Source: Nitrospira sp. (GTDB taxonomy: Bacteria; Nitrospirota; Nitrospiria; Nitrospirales; Nitrospiraceae). From it: DNA of 44,893 nucleotides. Numbering within the stretch: the first letter of the stretch is position 1; the number at the start of each line of letters is the position of its first letter. This document shows positions 33,700-41,853 of the stretch, one piece after another. The notes below the pieces were generated by a model. It saw nothing but the letters and a program-made list of their open reading frames with translations. It ran no database searches and was not told the DNA's origin. The stretch is taken from assembly GCA_020846195.1 (NCBI GenBank), contig JADLEJ010000063.1:1-44893 (forward strand), read 5' to 3'. The translations under genes were made by a program, and so were the position numbers.

Positions 33700-34389
33700 A
33701 TGTCATCCAAACGAATTCTTGAAGGGCTCTATCCGTTTTTGCAGCCGCAGGCGCCGCCGCCCGCCGAACGCGATGAAGACCTGCTGCACTCCGTTCAGAC
33801 GAAAGTCCAGAATGGGCTGGCGGTCAAACAGGATTTTTTTGCGCGCCACGGCAGGCGCGTCGTCGATGTCGCCCGGGCGCTCGCCGAGGTCTATCGCCGG
33901 CAAGGCCGTCTCTTCACCATGGGCAATGGCGGGTCGAGTTGCGATGCCGCGCACATCGCCGTCGAGTTCCTGCATCCGGCCACCGCTGGACGCCCGGCGC
34001 TGCCCGCCACCAATCTGATCGCCGATGTGGCAATGCTGACCGCCGTCGGCAACGATGTCGGATTCGAGCAGGTCTTCGCCCGGCAGCTGATCGCCCAAGC
34101 CCGGCCCGGCGATGGCCTGATCGGCATCAGCACCAGCGGCAACTCGCCGAATCTTCTGCGGGGGTTCGAGCAAGCGAAACAGCTGGGGCTCGTGACCATC
34201 GGCCTGGCGGGCGGCACCGGCGGCCTCATGGCGCAGTTGCCGGCCATCGACCATTGCTTGGTTGTGGGAACGGACAGCATCCACCGTACGCAGGAATGCC
34301 ACGTCATGATCTACCACATCCTGTGGGATCTCGTGCATACGCTGCTGGCCGCCGACCGCCAGGCGCCTCCACGCGGGAGCACCCTATGA
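33700..34389 (+). CDS. SIS-domain sugar-phosphate isomerase, GmhA-like
   Basis: The 229-residue protein has the GmhA (sedoheptulose-7-phosphate isomerase) sugar isomerase signature: FTMGNGGSSCDAAHIAVEFL, GISTSGNSPNLLRGFEQAK and TQECHVMIYHILWDLVH. It is longer than plain GmhA by an N-terminal Pro-rich extension. It lies inside the hyp run between hypC and hypD (ATGA overlap with hypD); similar SIS genes occur in other group 2a hyp clusters, so it probably serves hydrogenase rather than lipopolysaccharide. What it isomerises or binds there is not known. Confidence 0.88.
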   Translation: MSSKRILEGLYPFLQPQAPPPAERDEDLLHSVQTKVQNGLAVKQDFFARHGRRVVDVARALAEVYRRQGRLFTMGNGGSSCDAAHIAVEFLHPATAGRPALPATNLIADVAMLTAVGNDVGFEQVFARQLIAQARPGDGLIGISTSGNSPNLLRGFEQAKQLGLVTIGLAGGTGGLMAQLPAIDHCLVVGTDSIHRTQECHVMIYHILWDLVHTLLAADRQAPPRGSTL

Positions 34390-35522
34390 AATTCGTCGAT
34401 GAGTTTCGCGATCCCCAGAAAGCGGAGCGGCTGCTGCAAGAGATTCGCGCGCTGGCCTCGACGCTCATGCAAGGCCGCACGAGGCCGCTGGGCATCATGG
34501 AAGTGTGCGGCGGCCATACGCATACCATTTTTCGATATGGCATCAACCGCATGCTTCCCGAAGAGGTCGAGTTCATTCATGGCCCGGGCTGTCCCGTCTG
34601 CGTGCTGCCCCGGGGGCGGGTCGACGACTGCATTGCGCTGGCCCAGCGGCCCGGCGTGATTATGACGACGTTCGGCGACGCCATGCGCGTAACCGGCTCG
34701 AAGAAGAATCTGTTGCAAGCGCGCGCGGAAGGCGCCGATGTCCGCATGGTGTACTCGCCCCTCGATGCGTTGAAGCTTGCGCGCGCCCACCCCGGCCGCG
34801 ACGTCATTTTTTTCGCGCTCGGATTTGAAACGACAATGCCAAGCACCGCCTTGACCGTCTTGCAAGCGCAGAAGGAAGGCCTCACGAATTTCTCGCTCTT
34901 CTGCAACCACATCACGATCATTCCCACGATCAAGGCGGTGCTCGACTCGCCCGATCTGCACGTCGATGCGTTTCTCGGGCCCGGCCATGTCAGCATGGTG
35001 ATCGGAACGGAGGCCTACCGGTTCATCGCCGATCAATACCGGCGGCCGATTGTCATCGCCGGATTCGAGCCGCTGGATATTTTGCACTCGGTGTGGATGG
35101 TCCTCAAGCAGCTGGCGGAGCGCCGCTGCGAAGTCGAAAATCAATACCGGCGCGTCGTGCCCGATGACGGCAATGCCCCGGCGCTGGACGCCATCGCCAC
35201 GGTGTTCGAGCTGCGGGAGTTTTTCGAATGGCGGGGGCTGGGCTCCATCGACTATTCGGGCGTTCGCATGCGGGCGCCGTTCGCAGCATTCGACGCGGAG
35301 CGCAAATTCTCGCTGCCGAATATCGCCATCGCCGATCCCACGGCCTGCCAATGCGGAGAAGTCCTCAAGGGGGCGATTAAGCCGAACCAGTGCAAAGTCT
35401 TCGGCACCGCCTGCACGCCGGACTCTCCAATGGGCGCCTTGATGGTCTCCACGGAAGGGGCCTGCGCCGCCTATTACAACTATGGATGGCTCGACCGAAC
35501 CAAGGCGGAGCCGATGCGATGA
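34386..35522 (+). CDS. hypD: [NiFe] hydrogenase Fe-ligand assembly protein
   Basis: HypD holds a [4Fe-4S] cluster and, with HypC, builds the Fe(CN)2CO moiety. The 378-residue protein has EVCGGHTHTIFRYG, the GPGCPVCVLPRG motif with active-site cysteines, FALGFETTMPSTA, FLGPGHVSMVIG, and the C-terminal cluster cysteines in DPTACQCGEVLKG and FGTACTPDSPMGA. ATG at 34386 overlaps the SIS gene stop, and the stop overlaps hypE, so these are coupled. Confidence 0.97.
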   Translation: MKFVDEFRDPQKAERLLQEIRALASTLMQGRTRPLGIMEVCGGHTHTIFRYGINRMLPEEVEFIHGPGCPVCVLPRGRVDDCIALAQRPGVIMTTFGDAMRVTGSKKNLLQARAEGADVRMVYSPLDALKLARAHPGRDVIFFALGFETTMPSTALTVLQAQKEGLTNFSLFCNHITIIPTIKAVLDSPDLHVDAFLGPGHVSMVIGTEAYRFIADQYRRPIVIAGFEPLDILHSVWMVLKQLAERRCEVENQYRRVVPDDGNAPALDAIATVFELREFFEWRGLGSIDYSGVRMRAPFAAFDAERKFSLPNIAIADPTACQCGEVLKGAIKPNQCKVFGTACTPDSPMGALMVSTEGACAAYYNYGWLDRTKAEPMR

Positions 35523-36577
35523 AATCGCCGGGACGCAGCTGGATGGAACGGATGCAGGGGCAATGCATCACGCTGGCCCATGGCAGCGGCGGCAAGGCCA
35601 TGCGGGAACTGGTCGAAGAGCTGTTCGTCGCCGCCTTCGACAATCCGCTGCTGGCAGCCATGGACGATCAGGCGGTGGTGCCGCTCGATGCATTGCGCCA
35701 GCAGGGGAACCGTCTGGCCTTTACGACGGACAGCTACGTCGTCAGCCCGCTCGTCTTTCCCGGCGGCAGCATCGGCGAACTGGCGGTGAACGGGACGGTC
35801 AACGACCTCGCGATGAGCGGGGCGGCACCGCGCTTTCTCTCCTGCGGAATGATTCTGGAAGAAGGGCTGCCCATCGCCGAGCTGGTGGACATCGTCCACC
35901 GGATGCGAGACGCGGCGTCCCGGGCGGGAGTCGCCATCGTGACAGGCGATACGAAAGTGGTCGAACGGGGAGCCGCGGACAAACTGTTCATCAATACGGC
36001 GGGAATCGGCGTGATTCAACCCGGGGTCGCCATGGCCTCGAACCGGGCGCGTCCGGGAGATGCGGTGATCGTGAACGGCGCCATCGGCGATCATGGCATC
36101 GCGATTCTGCTGGCCCGGAACGAGCTGGCGCTTGAATCGTCCGTGGAGAGCGACACGCAGCCCTTGCACAACCTGGTGGCCGTCATGCTTGAGGCCTGTC
36201 CCGAGATCCACTGTCTTCGCGATGCCACGCGCGGAGGGGTGGCCACGGTGCTGAACGAATTCGCGGCCTCCTCCAACGTCGGCATCCGGTTAACCGAGTC
36301 GTCGCTGCCCGTGCATGAATCGGTCAGAGGCGCATGCGAAATCCTAGGCCTCGATCCGCTGTACCTCGCCAATGAAGGCAAACTTGTAGCGATTGTTCCA
36401 CGCGAGCACGCGCAGGCGGTGGTAAACGCGATGCGCCGCCACCCGGCAGGTCTGGAGAGCGCGATGATCGGCGAGGTGGTGGATGCGCCGCCGGGCGGCG
36501 TCGTCATGGCGACAGCCTTCGGCGGGACGCGCGTGGTAGACACCCTGGTCGGCGATCAGCTACCTCGTATTTGTTAG
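35519..36577 (+). CDS. hypE: thiocyanate-forming maturation protein
   Basis: HypE dehydrates its carbamoylated C-terminal cysteine to a thiocyanate, the source of CN. The 352-residue protein ends in PRIC, the required acceptor, and shows AHGSGGKAMRELVEE, TDSYVVSPLVFPGG, VNGTVNDLAMSGA and DATRGGVATVLNE of the PurM-like ATP-binding fold. It overlaps hypD by four bases. The catalytic C-terminal cysteine is intact. Confidence 0.97.
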   Translation: MKSPGRSWMERMQGQCITLAHGSGGKAMRELVEELFVAAFDNPLLAAMDDQAVVPLDALRQQGNRLAFTTDSYVVSPLVFPGGSIGELAVNGTVNDLAMSGAAPRFLSCGMILEEGLPIAELVDIVHRMRDAASRAGVAIVTGDTKVVERGAADKLFINTAGIGVIQPGVAMASNRARPGDAVIVNGAIGDHGIAILLARNELALESSVESDTQPLHNLVAVMLEACPEIHCLRDATRGGVATVLNEFAASSNVGIRLTESSLPVHESVRGACEILGLDPLYLANEGKLVAIVPREHAQAVVNAMRRHPAGLESAMIGEVVDAPPGGVVMATAFGGTRVVDTLVGDQLPRIC

Positions 36578-36592
36578 ACGGGAGGCCTCCCG

Positions 36593-36967
36593 ATGCATGA
36601 GTTGAGCATCACTAGAAATATCGTGGCCATCGTGGGCGAACGCGCCAAGGACGAGCGCGTCACCGAGGTCACACTCGAAATCGGCCTGCTCAGCGCCGTG
36701 CTGCCGGACTCGATCCGGTTTTGTTTCGACATTGTCGCCAAAGGAACAGTCGTCGAAGGCGCGCGTTTGAACATTATCGAAGTGGCCGGCCTGGGCCGGT
36801 GCCGCGCCTGCGGACAAGACGTGGAATTGCGCCAGCACATCGCCCGCTGCCCCTGTGGATCGTCCGATCTCACGCGGCTGTCCGGCGAACAACTCACAAT
36901 CAAACAAATGGTGACCACCCCATGTGTACAACCTGCGGATGCGCCGATGCCTCTACCGCGCGGCTGA
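36593..36967 (+). CDS. hypA: nickel-delivery metallochaperone
   Basis: HypA takes nickel to the hydrogenase large subunit. The 124-residue product begins MHELSI, where His2 is the nickel ligand, and has a zinc site of two CxxC-type pairs (CRACGQ and CPCGSS). The family usually ends near residue 113-118; here the gene continues 46 bases into hypB in another frame, so the last ~10 residues may be a non-essential tail. GGAGG is ~7 bases before the start. Confidence 0.93.
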   Translation: MHELSITRNIVAIVGERAKDERVTEVTLEIGLLSAVLPDSIRFCFDIVAKGTVVEGARLNIIEVAGLGRCRACGQDVELRQHIARCPCGSSDLTRLSGEQLTIKQMVTTPCVQPADAPMPLPRG

Positions 36968-37809
36968 CGGATTTGACGACGGGCCAGACCTTTGATCTGC
37001 ACGAGGAGGCGCATGCGCATCCTCACGATCACCCGCACGACCATCCCCACGATCACGGGCACGATCACCGTCATGACCATGACCACTCCCACGATCACTC
37101 CCACCCGCACCCCCACGACCACTCGCACCCTGCCAGCCAGCGCACAACGGTGCTGGAGGAGGCCGTTCTGGCAAAAAACGACCGGCTCGCCGAACGGAAT
37201 CGCGGCTGGTTCAGCGCCTCGCGCGTGCTGGCGCTGAATCTCGTCAGCTCACCGGGATCCGGGAAAACGACGCTGTTGGAACGCACGATCCGCGACCTGC
37301 AATCGGACCTGCCGATCCATGTGATCGAAGGCGACCAAGAGACCACGCACGATGCCGAGCGGATTCGACGGACGGGCTGCCGGGTCGTCCAAATCAATAC
37401 CGGTGCGGGCTGTCATCTCGAAGCCGACATGGTGGCGCGTGGGGTTGAACGCCTGGCGCCGCCGCCACACTCGATTGTGATGATCGAAAACGTGGGCAAT
37501 CTCGTCTGCCCGGCCTTGTTCGATCTCGGGGAGCAGGCCAAGGTCGCCATCCTTTCCGTGACCGAGGGGGAAGACAAGCCGCTCAAGTACCCCCATATGT
37601 TTCGAGCCGCGCAGGTCATGTTGCTGAACAAGATCGATCTGCTGCCGCATCTGACATTCGACGTGGCCCGATGCCTCGAATACGCCCGCGAGGTCAACCC
37701 GCAGATCACCGTGTTTCAGGTCTCCGCGCAGACAGGGGAGGGGCTGCCGCGCTGGTACGAATGGCTCCGCACACAACTCCGGACGCTGGGGGAGAGGCCT
37801 GCATGCTGA
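36922..37809 (+). CDS. hypB: nickel-binding GTPase with long His-rich region
   Basis: HypB hydrolyses GTP to drive nickel insertion with HypA. The 295-residue protein starts MCTTCGC, the high-affinity nickel motif. A stretch of ~45 residues then contains 21 histidines, nearly every second residue with Asp, Pro or Ser between, a nickel-store region. The G domain has VSSPGSGKTTLLERTI (Walker A), VIEGDQETTHDAERI and LNKIDLLP (NKxD). ATG at 36922 lies inside hypA (46-base overlap), set by the Cys-rich start. It overlaps the following transporter gene by 7 bases. Confidence 0.96.
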   Translation: MCTTCGCADASTARLTDLTTGQTFDLHEEAHAHPHDHPHDHPHDHGHDHRHDHDHSHDHSHPHPHDHSHPASQRTTVLEEAVLAKNDRLAERNRGWFSASRVLALNLVSSPGSGKTTLLERTIRDLQSDLPIHVIEGDQETTHDAERIRRTGCRVVQINTGAGCHLEADMVARGVERLAPPPHSIVMIENVGNLVCPALFDLGEQAKVAILSVTEGEDKPLKYPHMFRAAQVMLLNKIDLLPHLTFDVARCLEYAREVNPQITVFQVSAQTGEGLPRWYEWLRTQLRTLGERPAC

Positions 37810-38504
37810 CCTTGCTGAGCCTTGGGTTTTTGATCGGATTGCGCCATGCGTTTGAAGCGGATCATGCCGCCGCCGTAGCCACCTTGGCGAGCCAATCGTC
37901 CTCGCTGCGGGACACCGTCCGGCAGGGCGTAGCCTGGGGCATCGGACATACGGTAACCCTGTTCCTCATGTGCTCCATCGCCATGTTCATCAACGGGATC
38001 GTTCCCGAGCAGGTTGCCGTGGCGCTGGAAATGGCGGTAGGGGCGATGCTCATCGGCTTGGGACTCGATGTCTGGCGGCGCATGAAACAGGACCGTCTGC
38101 ATGTGCATGTCCATGCGCATCGCGAAGGGCCCGCGCATCTGCATCTGCATGCGCATCGAAATGAACCGGAACGGCATCAGAACCTGCACACCCATTCGCA
38201 TCGCATTCCGTACCGGGCGATCCTCGTCGGCATGACGCATGGGATGGCCGGGTCCGCGGCGCTTATTCTGCTGACCCTTCAAACCACGCTGTCGTTCACG
38301 TCGGCGCTGGCCTATATTCTGTTGTTCGGCCTCGGCTCTATTTTAGGCATGGCGACACTGTCCCTGGCCATCGCTGTTCCCCTCCGCCAGTCGTCCCAGT
38401 CCCTCCTGTGGGCGCATCGCGGCATCCAGGTCGCGATTGGCGGCGTGAGCATCTTCCTCGGCGCCGCGATTCTTTATACGCAAGTTCAGGCCGTGATCCG
38501 ATAA
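37803..38504 (+). CDS. nickel/cobalt transporter-like membrane protein
   Basis: The 233-residue protein has about six hydrophobic segments. The first carries RHAFEADHAAAVATL, the H-x4-D-H pattern of NiCoT-type nickel permeases, followed by GHTVTLFLMCS. A cytoplasm-facing loop is rich in His (HVHVHAHREG, HLHLHAHRN, HTHSHRI), fitting metal handling. It overlaps hypB by 7 bases and ends the hyp run, so it very likely supplies nickel to HypB and HypA. The exact subfamily (HoxN, UreH or HupE-like) is not fixed. Confidence 0.85.
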   Translation: MLTLLSLGFLIGLRHAFEADHAAAVATLASQSSSLRDTVRQGVAWGIGHTVTLFLMCSIAMFINGIVPEQVAVALEMAVGAMLIGLGLDVWRRMKQDRLHVHVHAHREGPAHLHLHAHRNEPERHQNLHTHSHRIPYRAILVGMTHGMAGSAALILLTLQTTLSFTSALAYILLFGLGSILGMATLSLAIAVPLRQSSQSLLWAHRGIQVAIGGVSIFLGAAILYTQVQAVIR

Positions 38505-38555
38505 ACGAGGCGGGGCTGATTCTGTGGCTAGAAGGACCGCTCTGCAGACGACTCT

Positions 38556-39740
38556 TTATTTGTCGACAGACCAGACGACCGAAAAGAGGAGCAGCTGTTG
38601 CTCCTTGGCCTGGCCAAGCACGCCGGGCGAGATTTCCCCTCGCTTGAAAAATCCGCCGCCGACCCCGGAGGATTCATCGTATCGATACTCCAATCGCAGT
38701 AAGGCCACTTGCCACGGGTGCGTCCATTTGTACTCCAGTGTCGTCGTGATGGCTTTCAGTAATTGCTCCGATCCCGAAATCCGGCCGTTGCGGTCCCAAT
38801 AAAACTCGGGACGCAGCGCTACGCTCCAGGGCCCGCTGACGTTCCATCGGCCATAGAGCGTGCCGCCGGTCCAAAAGGTGCGGGGTTGAGTGGCCTGTTC
38901 AGCGGCTTTTTCAGTGCCGATGTCGTATGACGCGGCCAGCGTGAATGGACCGCGATTCCATTCGACGATGCTGTCGGAAAAGAACCGCCAGAATTCGATG
39001 GCGGTGCGCGATTGGTCCGGACCGTAATAAAGATTTTCTATGATCGTCAGCTGCGACGTCGGTTTCCATTGCACCTGCGTGCCGTAGCTGGGCTGATCGT
39101 TCGTATGCGACAGATAGCTGTAGCCGTTGATCACGTAGAGCCCGACCTGCCACGACTCGTTGACGGGGTAGGTGGCGCCAGCGCCGAACATGAAATAGGG
39201 GGCGTTGTCGGCAAGATACGAGCGCGTATAGTTGAGATTGTTCTTCGCGTAGAACGACTGGTAGCCGATGAAGCTGTTGAATAGGCCGGCGGTCAGGGTC
39301 AGCCCATTTCCCACCGGCGCCAGATAGGACAGGTTGGCGCGCGAGAAATGCCGCAGGGTATCGGCGCCATCCACGGGCTTGTCGCGGCCGGGAATTGTCG
39401 GAGGCACCAGGGCATCCGTGTCATAGCCACCCTGTACGCCGAATTCCATTCCCCAGCGAGACAACTCCGTGGCGTCTTTTCTCACGTACCCCATCACCAC
39501 ATTGGGAGCAAGCTCGTTGACGCGCGGGGTCGTCGACTTGCTGCGCCACTGATGGTTTTCGGGGAAGTTGAAGTTCAGGCCGTAACTGACATCGAGGGTC
39601 CCGCCAACATGCCAGTCCGACGCCGATGGCTCGGCAAAGACCGGCGCGGCAAACCCGAGTCCGCATGCGAGGACCAGCCAGATGGGGAAATGCCCTGTCC
39701 GGCCAAAGCCAAACCGAATCTGTCTCATGCGGTCGGCCAA
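38556..39740 (-). CDS. outer-membrane beta-barrel protein, BBP2-like
   Basis: The 394-residue protein has a signal peptide (PIWLVLACGLGFAAPVFA, then EPSASD) and a repeating pattern of alternating amphipathic beta-strands (for example TLDVSYGLNFNFP, TLTAGLFNSFIGYQSFYAK, FTLAASYDIGTEKAA). The pattern and the conserved TLEYKW...LRLEYRYDES end fit a porin of the OmpL/BBP2 type. It faces the nickel-transporter gene convergently, 51 bases away. It could import a small solute, metals included, but that is guesswork. No terminator of clear form was found in the gap. Confidence 0.82.
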   Translation of the reverse strand: MADRMRQIRFGFGRTGHFPIWLVLACGLGFAAPVFAEPSASDWHVGGTLDVSYGLNFNFPENHQWRSKSTTPRVNELAPNVVMGYVRKDATELSRWGMEFGVQGGYDTDALVPPTIPGRDKPVDGADTLRHFSRANLSYLAPVGNGLTLTAGLFNSFIGYQSFYAKNNLNYTRSYLADNAPYFMFGAGATYPVNESWQVGLYVINGYSYLSHTNDQPSYGTQVQWKPTSQLTIIENLYYGPDQSRTAIEFWRFFSDSIVEWNRGPFTLAASYDIGTEKAAEQATQPRTFWTGGTLYGRWNVSGPWSVALRPEFYWDRNGRISGSEQLLKAITTTLEYKWTHPWQVALLRLEYRYDESSGVGGGFFKRGEISPGVLGQAKEQQLLLFSVVWSVDK

Positions 39741-39864
39741 ACTTACCCCTGTGGCAACATCCGGGGTTCGACAAGGCTCGACAGCGCGCCTGCGAGGAGA
39801 CTGTAATCGTCCATGCGCGTCATCCGATTAACAAGCCGGCCCTTGACCGACACTCCACACACCG

Positions 39865-41592
39865 TCATGGCTTGAGATCTCCTTTGGCCGCTCCAGCATC
39901 TTGGGGGAGACCGAATATGTTGCCAATCGGTCCAATCCGAAACGACGGGGCCTGGTAGGTCTTCGGGAGATACTGCTCTGGAATCGTCGTCTGATTCCCG
40001 TCCCGGAGCTGCCCGAAGTGGGGCGACATGATCTCGACACCAGCTTCATTGAATTTGTCCTGAATATTCTGGTGAATCCCGGCATAGATGACGGCCATGC
40101 TGTTCGGTTTGTCGGTGGAGGCATTGAGCTCGTACGTTACATAAAAATCGTCCAGGCTCGTTTGCAGCACGAACGGCGGCGGGTTCTTAAGCACATGGGT
40201 CGTGCTGTTCGCCGCGTCAATGAGCAGTTCGTGAACCTTCCGCCAGGGCACATCGTAGCCGATCGTCACGTTGGTATGGAGAATGAGCGGCACCGGGTTG
40301 GTCGCCGCTGAGCTGTAGTTAATGATATGCGATCCGCCCACCATCGCATTGGGAATGGTGATGTCCACATTCTTGATCGTGCGAATGCGCGTGACCAGGA
40401 GCGTGCGCTCGATGACGTCGCCGACGGTGTCGGCAATTTTCACCCGGTCGCCGACGCGAAAGGGGCGCATATAGGTGAGCACCACTCCCGCAATGACGTT
40501 GCCGATCGCCGCGGCGGACCCGAGCGAAATGAGGAGGCCGAGAAATACGGAGATGCCGCGAAACCCTTCGGACTCGGAACCTGGAATGTGCGGGAAAATC
40601 GCGATGGCGGCAAAGATGATGACTAAGAATCGCACGATCTTATAGGTCGGCTCCGCCCAGTCGGGGTGAAACCCGGAAAAGGTGATCGCGCCTCGGCCAA
40701 TCCCTTTGAAAAAAAACCCGATCAGCTTGAGGATATAGCGGGTGACCAAGGTGATGACCACAATGGACACGATATTCGGGAGGTACGAAGAAAAGGCGAG
40801 CCCAATCGTCTGCAACGTGGACAGAACCACTTCGAGCAACATGGTCGCGATGCCGCGCGTCCATGCGAAAATGCCCAATGCCGTGGTCAGATAGATATAG
40901 AGCAGGACGAGCGTCGCAAGCACGCGAATGCCCCGGGCCACCGCGATCAACCCAGCCGCAATCTGATGGGGCGACAAGAGTTCGACGTTTTGAATTTTGA
41001 TCGGATGAATGACCGGCCCGCACCAACTCTTGATCTTGGCGTAAATCTTGAGAAACAGCTTGTGAAGGGCGAACAGCGCCGCGATCAGAATGACCGTGGC
41101 CAAAATGACAAGCCCGGTGTCGGTGAGCAGCGCTTTCCACGACATCCGCTCGCGGACGCGATGGACCGAGTCCTGGACTTTTTGCGCATACTCCTTGGCC
41201 AGATCCTGCCGAAGCTTGCCAGTGGGCTGTGCGTCGCGATCCGTAATCGTCATCAGGATCATATCGCCGTGAATCAGTTCGCTGGTCGATTCCCGGTCCG
41301 AGGCCATGATCGGCCGCGCATTGGCCGAAGCATCGTTGGACAATCGAGCCAGGCGTTCCGTGACGGCCCGCGCCCGCTCCTCAGGCGTAAACGGCCCGAT
41401 TGTGTCATAGAGCGAGAAGAGCGTCTCTTGTTCAAAAATAACGGGGGCGCCGTTAGGCTGAAGCGCAGGAGCCTGGCTCAATGCTGGGACCGTGGAGTCG
41501 GCGGACCACGCCGGCTGGTTCCACCAAGCCCCACACAGGCCTGCCACTATCAGGATTGCGACGATGCCATATTTGCCTAGAGAATGACCCAT
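39865..41592 (-). CDS. MscS-family mechanosensitive ion channel
   Basis: The product has a hydrophobic N-terminal segment (YGIVAILIVAGLCGAWW), a ~100-residue periplasmic part, several transmembrane helices, and the MscS core with SLGSAAAIGNVIAGVVLTYMRPFRVGD and IADTVGDVIERTLLVTRIRT. These channels release solutes under osmotic shock. At ~575 residues it is twice the size of E. coli MscS, as is common for extended members. The start at 41592 follows GAAGG and is preferred; the open frame reaches 41691. It lies ~125 bases downstream-side of the porin gene on the same strand. Confidence 0.88.
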   Translation of the reverse strand: MGHSLGKYGIVAILIVAGLCGAWWNQPAWSADSTVPALSQAPALQPNGAPVIFEQETLFSLYDTIGPFTPEERARAVTERLARLSNDASANARPIMASDRESTSELIHGDMILMTITDRDAQPTGKLRQDLAKEYAQKVQDSVHRVRERMSWKALLTDTGLVILATVILIAALFALHKLFLKIYAKIKSWCGPVIHPIKIQNVELLSPHQIAAGLIAVARGIRVLATLVLLYIYLTTALGIFAWTRGIATMLLEVVLSTLQTIGLAFSSYLPNIVSIVVITLVTRYILKLIGFFFKGIGRGAITFSGFHPDWAEPTYKIVRFLVIIFAAIAIFPHIPGSESEGFRGISVFLGLLISLGSAAAIGNVIAGVVLTYMRPFRVGDRVKIADTVGDVIERTLLVTRIRTIKNVDITIPNAMVGGSHIINYSSAATNPVPLILHTNVTIGYDVPWRKVHELLIDAANSTTHVLKNPPPFVLQTSLDDFYVTYELNASTDKPNSMAVIYAGIHQNIQDKFNEAGVEIMSPHFGQLRDGNQTTIPEQYLPKTYQAPSFRIGPIGNIFGLPQDAGAAKGDLKP

Positions 41593-41853
41593 AGCCGCCT
41601 TCTCACCTTCCTTACTGTTCAAATGTTGCATCCCGGCCGAAGTCAACGCGGCACAGTGTGCCACAGTCCAAGACACGATGCCATATCCCACGCGCCGCCC
41701 TCACGACTCACGTTGACTCATGAGCGCCCAACACTCTATGGTGTGGCATGAAGCAAATGACGCACGCATACCTTCACCGATGATGCGCACCCCCGTGATT
41801 CGCACCCTCGACATTCGACACAAGCCATATCCAGAACGCCCATTGCCGCGCCT

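Noticed and set aside
33939..34385. Extended N-terminus for hypD
   Set aside because: That frame is a shadow of the SIS gene; ATG 34386 with ATGA overlap gives the standard HypD start.
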